From positions 54,954 through 118,953 of the forward strand of contig CAVTIX010000012.1 of assembly GCA_963734725.1 (NCBI GenBank): DNA of 64,000 nt, written 5' to 3'. The notes beneath the pieces were generated by a model that saw only the letters and a program-made list of their open reading frames with translations, did not search any database and was not told where the DNA came from. Position numbers and translations under genes: made by a program. Numbering within the stretch: the stretch's first letter is position 1; every line of letters starts with the position of its first letter. Source of the DNA: DASXKD01 sp963734725. GTDB lineage: Bacteria; Actinomycetota; Actinomycetes; Streptosporangiales; Streptosporangiaceae. This document shows, piece after piece, positions 55,757 through 64,000 of this stretch.

Positions 55757-55933
55757 GTCGCCTCCTCAAGGGCTAGGACGCGGTCGCTAGCCACCTCGCT
55801 CAAGTCCACCACATCCCGGCCTCTTCTGGTAAAACGCCGGGCAATCCCAAAGTAGTTCCTGGCCCGGGCAGGCCGGCCAAGTCGCGCCCGCGGGCCCGGC
55901 CGGCCAGGATGTGTCCAGGACCCGGGAGGCACG

Positions 55934-56509
55934 ATGCCGTTGTCATTGCCGATCGACGCCGACGCCAACGAACTGCTGTCGGCCAGCCCCCTTGCGCTGC
56001 TCATTGGCATGCTGCTCGACCAGCAGGTCACCATCGAGAAGGCGTTCACCAGCCCACGGGACCTGTTGCGCCGGCTCGGGCACGAGCCGACGGCCGCGGA
56101 GCTGGCCGCGTTCGATCCCGAAGCGCTGGCGGCGATCTTCAGCGCCCGGCCGGCGCTGCACCGTTACCCGCGGGCCATGGCCGGCCGGGTGCAGCAACTG
56201 TGCCAGGTGATCGTGGACCGGTACGGCGGCGACGCGGCCGGGGTGTGGGCGGGCGCCAGGACCGGCGCCGGGCTGCTGGCGCGGCTGCGCGAGCTGCCCG
56301 GGTTCGGCGCGGATAAGGCGCAGATCTTCCTGGCCTTCCTGGGCAAGCAGTACGGCGTGCGGCCGAAGGGCTGGCGGGAGGCGGCCGGGCGCTTCGGTGA
56401 GAAGGGCGCGCATTATTCCGTGGCAGACATCGTCGATGGCCCGTCGCTGGCCGCCGTCCGCGCCTACAAGCAGGACATGAAAGCCGCCGCCAAGGCGGCC
56501 GCTAGCTGA
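55934..56509 (+). CDS. HhH-GPD-type base excision repair glycosylase-like protein
   Basis: A 191-residue protein of the actinobacterial TIGR03252-like HhH-GPD group. Landmarks are LLIGMLLDQQVTIEKAF at the start of the helical bundle, LRELPGFGADKAQIFLAFLG as the helix-hairpin-helix, and KQYGVRPKGWREAAGRFG after it. The protein lacks the four-cysteine iron-sulfur loop of endonuclease III and shows no obvious catalytic Lys in the hairpin, so glycosylase activity is uncertain. GGGAGG precedes the ATG at 55934. Its end overlaps the convergent membrane-protein gene by 8 bases. Confidence 0.85.
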   Translation: MPLSLPIDADANELLSASPLALLIGMLLDQQVTIEKAFTSPRDLLRRLGHEPTAAELAAFDPEALAAIFSARPALHRYPRAMAGRVQQLCQVIVDRYGGDAAGVWAGARTGAGLLARLRELPGFGADKAQIFLAFLGKQYGVRPKGWREAAGRFGEKGAHYSVADIVDGPSLAAVRAYKQDMKAAAKAAAS

Positions 56510-57011
56510 TTCCGTGCCGCCGGAGGATGGCGGCGACCTCGTCGAAGTCCTCGTCGGCCGGTGTCGCGCCGCCGCCGCCCTTGCGCTTGGCCGGGACGGG
56601 GGCCGCCTGCCGGGCAGGCATCCTGGCCGCGGAGGCAGCCGCGGGCGGGGCCGTGCTCAGCGCCTTGGTGGCCGCCGCGTCTCCTTCGCCCTTCTCCTTC
56701 TTGCGCCGGGTCCGGCCGCGCAGCCCGCCGGTGACCACGAACAGCACCAGTGCTATCCCGGCCAGGATCACGCCGGACCACACCTTGGGGGAGAACGCCA
56801 GGGCGCTGAAGAAGTCACCGATCGCCACGCCGAACCGCCACAGCACCTGGAGTATGCCGATCAGGTAGAGGGCAATGGGCAGCAGCGACCAGGCGAGCCA
56901 GCGCGCCGCGACGCGCGGCCCGCGGCGGCGCAGCGCGAACCAGCTGCCGATCAGGCCGACGGCGGTCAGCCCGCCGCAGAGAAAGAACCACGGGATCTGG
57001 CTAAAGGACAT
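56502..57011 (-). CDS. Membrane protein of unknown function
   Basis: A 169-residue protein with three hydrophobic helices: IPWFFLCGGLTAVGLIGSWF, WLAWSLLPIALYLIGILQVL and WSGVILAGIALVLFVVTGG. A cytoplasmic Lys/Ala/Pro-rich tail (RGRTRRKKEKGEGD to residue ~145) ends in DEDFDEVAAILRRHGI. The last acidic helix looks like a docking peptide. The arrangement is common in actinomycetes with no named domain. It lies between the HhH-GPD gene and the ABC operon. Confidence 0.75.
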   Translation of the reverse strand: MSFSQIPWFFLCGGLTAVGLIGSWFALRRRGPRVAARWLAWSLLPIALYLIGILQVLWRFGVAIGDFFSALAFSPKVWSGVILAGIALVLFVVTGGLRGRTRRKKEKGEGDAAATKALSTAPPAAASAARMPARQAAPVPAKRKGGGGATPADEDFDEVAAILRRHGIS

Positions 57012-57079
57012 GGCCTTCTCCCCTCAGCGGAGCCATCTCCTCCATCGTCGCATACGCCGGCCGGTGCCCTGGCCCGCTG

Positions 57080-58135
57080 TCAGGCCGCTGGGGTGGTGTT
57101 CTCCGGGAAGTGGCAGGCGACGTGGTGGCCCGGGGCCAGTTCTTCCAGGGGCGGCGGCACCGTGCGGCATACCTCCTGCGCCTTCCAGCACCGGGTGTGG
57201 AACCGGCAGGCGGGCGGCGGGTTGAGCGGGCTCGGCACGTCCCCGATCAGCCGGACCCGTTCCCGGCGCTCCCGGCCCCCCTCCGCGGTGCGTGAGGCTG
57301 GCTCTGGGCTCGGCACCGCCGAGAGCAGCGCGACCGTGTAGGGATGCCGCGGCCGCTCGTAGAGGTCGTTGCGGCTGGCCAGCTCCACCAGGTTGCCGAG
57401 GTACATCACCGCGACCCGGTCGGCCACGTGCCTGATCACCGACAGGTCGTGGGCGATGATCGCATAGGTCAGGCCGAGTTCGGACTGCAGGTCGTCCAGC
57501 AGGTTGATCACCTGGGCCTGGATGGACACGTCCAGCGCGGACACCGGCTCGTCGGCCACGATGAGCTTGGGCCGCAGCGCGAGCGTGCGCGCGATCCCGA
57601 TCCGCTGCCGCTGGCCGCCGGAGAACTCGTGCGGGTACCTGTTGTAGTGCTCGGGGTTGAGCCCGACTAGTTCCAGCAGTTCCTGGACGCTGCGCTTGAT
57701 GCCTTTGTCCGTCTTGACCTTTTGCAGCCGCCATGGCGCGCCCACGATGGCGCCGACCGTGTGCCGGGGGTTCAGCGACGAGTACGGGTCCTGGAAGATC
57801 ATCTGTATCTCGCGGCGCAGCGGGCGCATGGCCCCGGCGCGCAGGTGCGTGATGTCGCGGCCGTCGAAGACGATCTGCCCGGCGGTCGGCTCGATGAGCC
57901 GCGTCAGCATGCGCGCGGTCGTGGTCTTGCCGCAGCCCGACTCGCCGACGATGCCCAGGGTCTCGCCACGGATCACGTCGAACGAGACGTCGTCCACGCT
58001 GCGGACCAGCCCGACCCGGTGCCGGAAGATGATCCCGCGGGTGATGGGGAAGTGCTTGGTCAGCCCCCTCACCGTCATCAGCGCGTCGGAGGACGTGGCC
58101 TCGGTGGCGCTGGGCTGGCTCAGCGGCGCGGTCAC
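57080..58135 (-). CDS. dppF: Oligopeptide ABC transporter ATP-binding protein (OppF/DppF)
   Basis: The second nucleotide-binding subunit of a peptide importer, 351 residues. The Walker A is GIVGESGCGKTTTARML, the Q-loop region is IQMIFQDPYSSLNPRHTVG, the signature is HEFSGGQRQRIGIARTL, and the Walker B is LIVADEPVSALDVSIQAQV. The H-loop is AIIAHDLSVIRH. The C-terminal oligopeptide-HPY domain has CRFHTRCWKAQEVC. The start overlaps dppD by 4 bases. It is last in the operon C-A-B-D-F. Confidence 0.94.
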   Translation of the reverse strand: MTAPLSQPSATEATSSDALMTVRGLTKHFPITRGIIFRHRVGLVRSVDDVSFDVIRGETLGIVGESGCGKTTTARMLTRLIEPTAGQIVFDGRDITHLRAGAMRPLRREIQMIFQDPYSSLNPRHTVGAIVGAPWRLQKVKTDKGIKRSVQELLELVGLNPEHYNRYPHEFSGGQRQRIGIARTLALRPKLIVADEPVSALDVSIQAQVINLLDDLQSELGLTYAIIAHDLSVIRHVADRVAVMYLGNLVELASRNDLYERPRHPYTVALLSAVPSPEPASRTAEGGRERRERVRLIGDVPSPLNPPPACRFHTRCWKAQEVCRTVPPPLEELAPGHHVACHFPENTTPAA

Positions 58136-59283
58136 GCGTCCTCCTGGCTGGATTGGCGGGCGGGCGGCGAAAGCTGCAGCTTGGCCGCCTGCTCACCCCA
58201 GATCCGGCGCTGCTCGTCGGTGCTCAGGTGGCAGGCGACCTCGTGGCCGGGGCCCACGGCGCGCAGTTGCGGGACCTCGTTCACCGAGCGCCCGTTGGTT
58301 TGCGCCGCGTAGGCGCAGCGCGGGTGGAACGGGCAGCCGGACGGCACGCGGATCAGGCTGGGCGGGGTTCCGGGGATCGGTATCAGCCGCTCGATGCGGG
58401 CCCGGTCCAGGCGCGGCATGGAGCCGAGCAGGCCCCACGCGTAGGGGTGCGCGGGCCGGTCGAAGATGTCCTCGCTGGTCCCGTATTCGGCCATCCGCCC
58501 CGCGTACATGACCAGGATGTCGTCGGCCAGCTCGGCCACCACGCCGAGGTCGTGGGTGATGATGATGACCGCCGAGCCGAACTCCTGCTGCAGGTCGGCC
58601 ATCAGGTCAAGGATCTGCGCCTGCACGGTGACGTCGAGGGCGGTGGTCGGCTCGTCGGCGATCAGCAGTTCCGGGTCGCAGCTCAGCGACATCGCGATCA
58701 TCGCGCGCTGGCGCATGCCGCCGGAGAACTGGTGCGGGTAGTCATCCACCCGGGTCTGCGGGTTGGGGATGCCGACCCGCCGTAGCAGGTTGACCGCGTG
58801 ATCCTTGGCCGCTTTCCTGCTGACCTTGTTGTGGATCAGGTAGGCCTCGGCGATCTGGGCGCCCACCGTGTAGTACGGGTGCAGCGCGGACAGCGGATCC
58901 TGGAAGATCATCGCCATCTTGCTGCCCCGCAGCTGGCGTACCCGGGCCGCCGACGCGGCGACGAGCTCCTCCCCGTCCAGCCAGATGGTGCCGCTGATGT
59001 CCGCCCTGGTGCCGTGGTGCAGGCCCATGATGCCCATGCTAGTGACGCTCTTCCCGGACCCGGATTCGCCTACGATGCCGAGCGTCTTGCCCCGGTCCAG
59101 GGTGAACGAGACGCCGTCCACGGCCTTCACCAAGCCGTCGTCCGTAGGGAAGTGGATCTTCAAGTCACGGACGTCGAGCATGGCGGACGTCGGCGGCGCC
59201 GACACGTCCGTCACCACGGGCGCGTCCCGGTCCCCCGCACCGTTCGCGTCACCCCGCGCGCGGCGCCCCCTCCGGAGGTCCAT
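58132..59283 (-). CDS. dppD: Oligopeptide ABC transporter ATP-binding protein (OppD/DppD)
   Basis: The first nucleotide-binding subunit, 383 residues. Walker A is GIVGESGSGKSVTSMGIMGL, the Q-loop is MAMIFQDPLSALHPYYTVG, the signature is HQFSGGMRQRAMIAMSLS, Walker B is LLIADEPTTALDVTVQAQI and the H-loop is IIITHDLGVVAE. The oligopeptide-HPY tail has CPFHPRCAYA. About 35 residues before MLDVRDLKIHF are extra, so an internal start there is possible. The ATG used lies directly after the dppB stop with no gap, so the two are coupled. It acts as a heterodimer with DppF. Confidence 0.94.
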   Translation of the reverse strand: MDLRRGRRARGDANGAGDRDAPVVTDVSAPPTSAMLDVRDLKIHFPTDDGLVKAVDGVSFTLDRGKTLGIVGESGSGKSVTSMGIMGLHHGTRADISGTIWLDGEELVAASAARVRQLRGSKMAMIFQDPLSALHPYYTVGAQIAEAYLIHNKVSRKAAKDHAVNLLRRVGIPNPQTRVDDYPHQFSGGMRQRAMIAMSLSCDPELLIADEPTTALDVTVQAQILDLMADLQQEFGSAVIIITHDLGVVAELADDILVMYAGRMAEYGTSEDIFDRPAHPYAWGLLGSMPRLDRARIERLIPIPGTPPSLIRVPSGCPFHPRCAYAAQTNGRSVNEVPQLRAVGPGHEVACHLSTDEQRRIWGEQAAKLQLSPPARQSSQEDA

Positions 59284-60291
59284 TCAGTGCCTCACTCTCG
59301 GGTCGACCACCGCATACAAGACGTCCACCACCAGGTTAGCGATGACGATGAAGAACGCCGCCAGCAAGGTGACACCCAGGATCTCCGGCAGGTCCTGGTT
59401 GTTGATGGCGAGGATGGTGTACTGGCCGAGGCCGGGCAGCGAGAACGTGGTCTCGGTCAGCACCGCACCGCCGAGGAGAGCACCGAGGTCCATGCCGAAG
59501 ATCGTGATGATCGGGGTGAGCGCCGCGCGGAGCCCGTGCTTGACGATCACGGTGCGCTCCGGCAGGCCCTTCGCCCGGGCCGTGCGGATGTAGTCCTCGC
59601 TCATCGTCTCCAGCATGCCCGCCCGGGTCAGCCGCGCATAGAGCGCCGCGTAGAGGAAGGCGAGGGTGACCCACGGCAGCACCAGGTTGCTCGCCCACTG
59701 GAGCGGGTTCTGGGAAAACGGGACGAAGTGCACGTTCGGGAATATCGGCCACTTGTAGCTGAACAACGCCAGGGAGACCAGGCCGGTGAAGAAGATCGGC
59801 AGGGACACCCCGGCCAGGGCGACCCCCATCGAGAACCTGTCGAACACGGTGCCGCGCCTCAGCGCGGAGATCACCCCGATCGTCACCCCGCCGACCAGCC
59901 ACAGGATCGCCGCCCCGATGGCGAGGGAGACCGTCACCGGCAGGGCGGTGACCATCATCGGCCAGACCGGCTGCTGGGTCTTGAAGGAATAGCCGAAACA
60001 CGGCGGCGGGCAGTAGGCCTTGCTCGAGCCACTATCGAAGTGCCGGCCGAGCACGATGCCCCTGAGGAACCGCCCGTATTGGACCGGGAGCGGCACGTCC
60101 AGGCCGAGCTGCCGTTCGATCGCGTGCACCGCGGCCGGCGTTGGGCTGCGCCCGACATACTGGGCGGCCAGTCCGTAGTTGGTCTGCCCGGCCAGCCGGG
60201 GCAGCAGGAAGAAGATCGCGAACGTGATCATGCTGACGATGATCAGCAGGAAGACCGTGGCGATCAGGCGCCGGACAATGAAAGTGACCAC
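59284..60291 (-). CDS. dppB: Peptide ABC transporter permease (OppB/DppB)
   Basis: A 335-residue inner-membrane permease with six helices. The N-terminal VTFIVRRLIATVFLLIIVSM is the family start. The EAA coupling loop is near EDYIRTARAKGLPERTVIVKH, followed by LRAALTPIITIFGMDLGALL. TETTFSLPGLGQYTI and INNQDLPEILGV are conserved. The region between helices 1 and 2 (residues ~40-100) is longer than in classic DppB, a feature of Gram-positive members. A GTG start at 60291 is used. It follows dppA with a strong hairpin between them and is directly joined to dppD. Confidence 0.92.
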   Translation of the reverse strand: MVTFIVRRLIATVFLLIIVSMITFAIFFLLPRLAGQTNYGLAAQYVGRSPTPAAVHAIERQLGLDVPLPVQYGRFLRGIVLGRHFDSGSSKAYCPPPCFGYSFKTQQPVWPMMVTALPVTVSLAIGAAILWLVGGVTIGVISALRRGTVFDRFSMGVALAGVSLPIFFTGLVSLALFSYKWPIFPNVHFVPFSQNPLQWASNLVLPWVTLAFLYAALYARLTRAGMLETMSEDYIRTARAKGLPERTVIVKHGLRAALTPIITIFGMDLGALLGGAVLTETTFSLPGLGQYTILAINNQDLPEILGVTLLAAFFIVIANLVVDVLYAVVDPRVRH

Positions 60292-60304
60292 TGTAGGCGG
60301 CCCC

Positions 60305-60336
60305 GGTGCCCGGCCGGGATCTCCCGGCCGGGCACC
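60305..60336 (-). terminator. Strong hairpin between dppA and dppB
   Basis: A perfect 15-base inverted repeat, GGTGCCCGGCCGGGA, with a two-base loop, lying after the dppA stop and 14 bases before dppB. Placed inside an operon after the binding-protein gene, it probably blocks exonucleases or attenuates, giving more binding protein than permease. It has no T-run. Confidence 0.65.
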
Positions 60337-60380
60337 AGCGCCTTCACCTGCTCTCTTCTCTTGCTGCTACGTCGAGCTGA

Positions 60381-62150
60381 CTACTTCACCCCGAGCACCG
60401 CGTAGTTGTACATGCCGTAGTACGGCTGCACATACACATTGGTCAGACTCGGGGGCCGGTACAACAGAGCCTTCGCGTACACGGTCGGCAGGAACGCCGC
60501 GTCCTTCATGATCTGCATGGAGATCTGGCCGGTGTAGGAGTTCCGCACCGAGGCGTCGGTCGTGACCGCGAACTTGCTGAGCAGGTTGTTGATCACGGGG
60601 TCGTTGAGCTCGGCGATGTTGTTGTTCCCGACCGGGCTGATGGACGGGCCATACGCGATGTAGTAGAACTGCCCGTACCCGTCCGGCCAGTCAGGCGCCC
60701 AGCCAGTGGTGGCGAGGCCAATACCGTGGCTGTTCATGTATTTGGGCACGCCGGCGTAGGTGGAGCTGTAGCTGGCCGTGGGGAAGCCGTGCAGCGTGAG
60801 CTTGATGCCGACCCTGGCCTCCGCCGCCTGCGTGGCCGTGGCGACCGCCACTTCCTTCGGCCGGTCGCTGCGGTAGGTCATCACGGTGCTGAAGCCGTTC
60901 GGCTTCCCGCAGGCCTGGAGCTCCTGCTTGGCCTTGGTGAGGTCGCCCTGCGGCTTGGTGGTGGCCTCGTACAGGTCGAAGGCCTTGTACCCGATGAGGT
61001 TCGGCGGGGCGGCCGTGCTCGCGATCGCGCCGCCCGCGTACGGGCCGCCGTAGGCGGTCTGGTTGTTGGTCTTGTTGGCCGCGTACTCGAGCGCCCTCCG
61101 GCAGTGCACGTTGGTTATCACCTTCGTGTTGATGGCCGTGTACCAGAGGAATCCGCTGACCGGGTTGTCGGACTGCGCCTTGAGCGAGTTGTTCGTCAGG
61201 ATCTTGGTCCGCGCGGCCGCCTGCACTCCCGTCCCCGGCAGGTCGACTTGGATGTCCCCGGCGAGGAGCCGGCTGTCGACGTCGTTCGGGTTCACGTTGA
61301 AGGTAAGTGTGATCTTGCTGGGGAGCTGGCTGGCGTTGGGATCGGTGGCCGGGTTCCAGTGCGGGTTCGGCACCAGCGTGAGCTGCTTGTTGATCTGGTA
61401 GCTCTGGAACATGTAGGGGCCGGTGGAGATCGGGTGCAGCTGGTAGTTCGCGCCGGTGTCCTTGTTCGGCGGCACCGGGGCGGACTGCGGGATCGCGGCC
61501 ACGTAGTTGAGGTCGGCGAACGGCTTCGCCAGGTGGAACACGACCGTGGTCGCGTTCGGCGTCTGCACCGCCTTCAGCCCCATGAGGTTCTTGGACCGGT
61601 CCACATACGGCCCCGGGTATGCGGGCTTCTGCGGCGCCAGCAACGCCGGCCAGTAGCCCGGCCCGAGCGGGAACTTGGCCCTGTCGAACGTGCGCTCGAT
61701 GGCGTACTTGACGTCCTGCGAGGTGACCAGCGTCCCGTCTTCGAAATGCACGTCGGGCCTGATGTGGTAGGTCCAGGTCAGCCCGTTGTCGGAGATGACA
61801 CCGGGAGCGGTCGCCAGCATGGGGACGACCTGCCCGCCACAAGACCCGGGACAGGACTTGTACGTCATCAGCGGCATCGCGTAGAGCCGGGTGAGGTTCC
61901 ACATTTGCGCGTAGTAGGTGTTGCCCGGGTCGGTGGAGTCCGGGACGGCAGCGCTGCTCGCGAAGGCTACCGTGCCGCCCTTGTGGCTGGACGGGTTGAC
62001 GACGTGGGTGACGCCAGCGTTGAAGCCTGTCGCCGTCGAGGTTCCGCCGCCGCCACCACCGCCTGTGCTGCTGCTACTGCTGCAGGCGGCGAGGGCAAGG
62101 GCGCCGGCCACGCCGACCGCGGCCAGCCCAATCATTCTGCGTCTCTTCAT
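60381..62150 (-). CDS. dppA: Peptide ABC transporter substrate-binding lipoprotein (SBP family 5)
   Basis: A 589-residue extracellular lipoprotein. The signal ends in a lipobox LALAACSS (lipidated Cys23), followed by a Ser/Gly linker. The family-5 fold begins near GGTVAFASSAAVPDSTDPGN. LTWTYHIRPDVHFEDGTLVTS is the SBP5 signature region, followed by DVKYAIERTFDR. The late YGQFYYIAYGPSISPVG segment lines the binding cleft. Its substrate class is oligopeptides or similar; selectivity cannot be read. GGGAGG lies before the ATG at 62150. It is second in the operon after dppC and is followed by an intraoperonic hairpin. Confidence 0.93.
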   Translation of the reverse strand: MKRRRMIGLAAVGVAGALALAACSSSSSTGGGGGGGTSTATGFNAGVTHVVNPSSHKGGTVAFASSAAVPDSTDPGNTYYAQMWNLTRLYAMPLMTYKSCPGSCGGQVVPMLATAPGVISDNGLTWTYHIRPDVHFEDGTLVTSQDVKYAIERTFDRAKFPLGPGYWPALLAPQKPAYPGPYVDRSKNLMGLKAVQTPNATTVVFHLAKPFADLNYVAAIPQSAPVPPNKDTGANYQLHPISTGPYMFQSYQINKQLTLVPNPHWNPATDPNASQLPSKITLTFNVNPNDVDSRLLAGDIQVDLPGTGVQAAARTKILTNNSLKAQSDNPVSGFLWYTAINTKVITNVHCRRALEYAANKTNNQTAYGGPYAGGAIASTAAPPNLIGYKAFDLYEATTKPQGDLTKAKQELQACGKPNGFSTVMTYRSDRPKEVAVATATQAAEARVGIKLTLHGFPTASYSSTYAGVPKYMNSHGIGLATTGWAPDWPDGYGQFYYIAYGPSISPVGNNNIAELNDPVINNLLSKFAVTTDASVRNSYTGQISMQIMKDAAFLPTVYAKALLYRPPSLTNVYVQPYYGMYNYAVLGVK

Positions 62151-62201
62151 GAGGTGAAACGCCTCCCGTCGATTTGTTCTTATCGGAAAATCGCCATTGG
62201 C

Positions 62202-63190
62202 TTACCGGGCGCTTCTCGGGTCGAGCGCGTCGCGCAGCCCGTCGCCGAGCAGGTTGAAGGCTATGACCGTCAGGAAGATGGCCAGGCCAGGAACGATCAT
62301 GAACATCGGGTCGATCGAGTAAAGGCCGCTGTTCACCGCGTCCGAGACCATGCCCCCCCAGCTCGGGGTCGGCGGGATGATGCCTACCCCGAGGTAGGAC
62401 AGCGCCGCCTCGAACAGGATGTTCGTCGGGATCAGCAGCGTGGAGTAGACCAGGATCGGCGCCACGAGGTTCGGCAACAGCTCGCGGAACAGGATGTAGG
62501 GCCCGCGGGCGCCGAGGCTTCGCGCTGCGTCCACGAACTCCCGCTCGCGCAGCGACAGCGTCTGGCCGCGGATGATCCGGCCCATGTAGGGCCAGGCAAA
62601 GAACCCGATCACGAAGATGAGCAGGCCGATCCGCAGCGAGTTGCCCGACAGGCCGAACGCCGATGACGGGATCACGCCGACCAGCGCGATCGCGAACACC
62701 AGCAGCGGGAAGGCGAGAAAGACGTCCATGGTCCTGGCGATGACCGCGTCCAGCCAGCCGCCGAAAAGCCGGCCACCACGCCCATGAATACGCCGATGCT
62801 GACCGCGAGCGCGGTGGCGAGGAACGCGATGAGCAGGGACACCCGGGCCCCGTTCACAACCCGGGCCAGCACGTCACGCCCGTTGACCGGCTCCACGCCC
62901 AACGGATGCGCCAAGCTGATGCCGCCGAACCGCCCGCGGGGGACGCTGAGCGTCGGGTCGATCAGGTTCGCATGGAAGACGGTCGGATCCTGTACCAGGT
63001 ACGGCCCGAATATGGCGACCAGCAGCAGGAAGATGATGAAAACCCCGCTGCCCAGCGCCACCTTGTCACGCTTCAGCCGCATCCACGCGATCTGGCCGAG
63101 CGAGCGTCCCTCGATTGCCTCCCCGCTGACTCCCGCAAGGATCGCTTCGGGCGCGGCGGATTCCGGGGTCATTTCCAGTGGCGCGGCCAT
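62202..63190 (-). pseudogene. dppC: Peptide ABC transporter permease (OppC/DppC), one frameshift
   Basis: Second permease subunit. The 5' part has SLGQIAWMRLKRDKVALGSG (family N-terminus), helix 1, and HPLGVEPVNGRDVLARVVNG with SLLIAFLATALAVSIGVFMG. After a frame change near 62765 it continues with DVFLAFPLLVFAIALVG, the EAA region LREREFVDAARSLGARGPY, and LEAALSYLGVGIIPPTPSWG-type motifs to the stop at 62202. The break falls at TTTT (CTTTTCGG on the coding strand), where one more T would join the frames, so a homopolymer indel is likely. An ATG at 63190 is preferred; another Met at 63259 adds 23 residues. It is first in the dpp operon. Confidence 0.85.
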
Positions 63191-63334
63191 GATGGACAGT
63201 ATCTCCTGGCTGTTCGCCGATATGCCCTGGCCCATGTGGCGGGCAGGGAAGCTTGCCATACCTTTACCGGGAGGATGTCCCGGGCGGCGCCCGCTGCGCC
63301 AGAGGTCGGCGGGGGTCGTTCTGCGATTGTGACC

Positions 63335-64000
63335 TCATCGGGATTTTTCCGTCACTGCCTGGCCCGGATCCTCAAAGTTTCCTGTCACGACGTCCCCCAG
63401 CAGGTCAAAGCCCACCTCTTCCAGCGACCCCACGGTGACCAGGCCGGGGCCCGGCGGCGCCGGCACGCTGGGCACCGCGATGACCGGGCAGCCCGCTGCA
63501 CGGGCCGCCGCGATCCCGGTGGGTGAGTCTTCGAGCACCACGCACCCGGCCGCGGGCACGCCGAGCCTGTCGGCGGCCAGCAGATAGGGTTCCGGGTCCG
63601 GCTTGCCCCGGCGGACGTCCTCGCCGCATACGGTCACGCTGAAGCTCAGCGCGGTGACCTTCAGCACCGCTTCCACGATTGCCCGGGACGAGGCGGTGAC
63701 CAGGGCGCAGGGCACGCCGGCGGCTTCGAGGCCGGCGAGCAGCGGCCCGGCGCCCGGCTGCAGCGGCAGCCCGCGGGCCAAGATCAGCGCCGCCATCTCC
63801 GCCACCAGCCAGCGCGCCACGTCGTCGCGGCTCGCCGGAGCGGCCGCCTTGGCCAGCAGCCACGACACTGTGCGGTCCAGCGAGCCGCCGATCAGCGCTT
63901 GCTGGTCCGCCTCCGTCCACTGGCCGCCGAGCCTGGCCATGACCGACCGCTCGACTTCGAACCAGAGCGGCTCGGAGTCCACAAGCAGCCCGTCCATGTC
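63335..64000 (-). CDS. HAD-superfamily phosphatase (beta-phosphoglucomutase-like), partial
   Basis: The 5' end lies beyond the window; about 220 residues are visible. Motif I is DMDGLLVDSEPLWFEVE at the very edge, the cap helices follow, motif II is CALVTASSRAIVEAV, motif III Lys is in VRRGKPDPEPYLLA, and motif IV is VVLEDSPTGIAAARAAG. This is the subfamily-IA HAD pattern of sugar-phosphate phosphatases or beta-phosphoglucomutase-like proteins. The substrate is not determined. It lies upstream of the dpp operon on the same strand, with a 144-base gap, and is probably separate from it. Confidence 0.88.
   Translation of the reverse strand, partial: DMDGLLVDSEPLWFEVERSVMARLGGQWTEADQQALIGGSLDRTVSWLLAKAAAPASRDDVARWLVAEMAALILARGLPLQPGAGPLLAGLEAAGVPCALVTASSRAIVEAVLKVTALSFSVTVCGEDVRRGKPDPEPYLLAADRLGVPAAGCVVLEDSPTGIAAARAAGCPVIAVPSVPAPPGPGLVTVGSLEEVGFDLLGDVVTGNFEDPGQAVTEKSR

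Overview
The window is very GC-rich (about 70% or more over most of its length) and has dense, strongly GC3-biased coding on both strands. It carries families typical of high-GC Gram-positive actinomycetes: DUF3000, DUF3710, DUF3093, DUF4235, DUF1707, an FprA-type ferredoxin reductase, a TRAM-domain RNA methyltransferase, paired TrkA proteins, a HelD-like RNA polymerase helicase, F420-type oxidoreductases and a stand-alone LigD-type polymerase. I read it as a filamentous or soil actinomycete chromosome (Streptomycetales/Streptosporangiales-like). I cannot place it to genus. No rRNA, tRNA or CRISPR array was recognised.

Layout. 0-6.4 kb is housekeeping: DUF3000, RNase D, Ogt, Nudix/phosphatase and polyphosphate kinase, the last preceded in frame by an IS630-type DNA-binding remnant. 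6.6-11.3 kb holds a secreted seven-repeat protein, FprA and a frameshifted DXS. 11.4-18 kb has two MFS exporters, xylBA, a TauE permease, a MITE-like element and a hairpin element. 18-21 kb is aconitase with a tandem palindromic operator. 21.2-24 kb has two exported proteins and an AT-richer toxin/partner-like gene pair. 24-26.3 kb is HelD/HelR. 26.4-33.8 kb is a glycerol-3-phosphate catabolic cluster (FAD enzymes, glycerol kinase, permease, DeoR regulator) that is visibly decayed, with deletions and frameshifts. 34-36 kb is a TrpB2-type synthase and a PPOX enzyme. 36-45.2 kb is a secretome island: a second seven-repeat protein, an orphan 3' remnant, a BNR/sialidase-like protein and a long broken beta-helix/M14 carboxypeptidase gene. 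45.5-57 kb is conserved actinobacterial core (LigD-Pol, LLM oxidoreductase, TRAM methyltransferase, TrkA pair, DUF3710, dUTPase and small DUF genes). 57-63.2 kb is an oligopeptide ABC operon in the order C-A-B-D-F. The window ends inside a HAD phosphatase.

How the genes work together. xylB-xylA convert xylose to xylulose-5-phosphate. The glpA/glpB-like/glpK/DeoR block would oxidise and phosphorylate glycerol, but glpK and its neighbouring permease share a deletion junction. The dpp-type operon imports peptides. The secreted propeller and beta-helix proteins look like an extracellular interaction or degradation set.

Caution. At least a dozen single-base frame changes occur (rnd, dxs, glpA, permease, PPOX, M14 gene, dppC), several at short homopolymers. 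Some may be sequencing or assembly indels rather than biology. The most interesting non-gene signals are two dispersed hairpins with a shared core and covarying arms, the duplicated palindrome before aconitase, and the toxin/partner-like pair.
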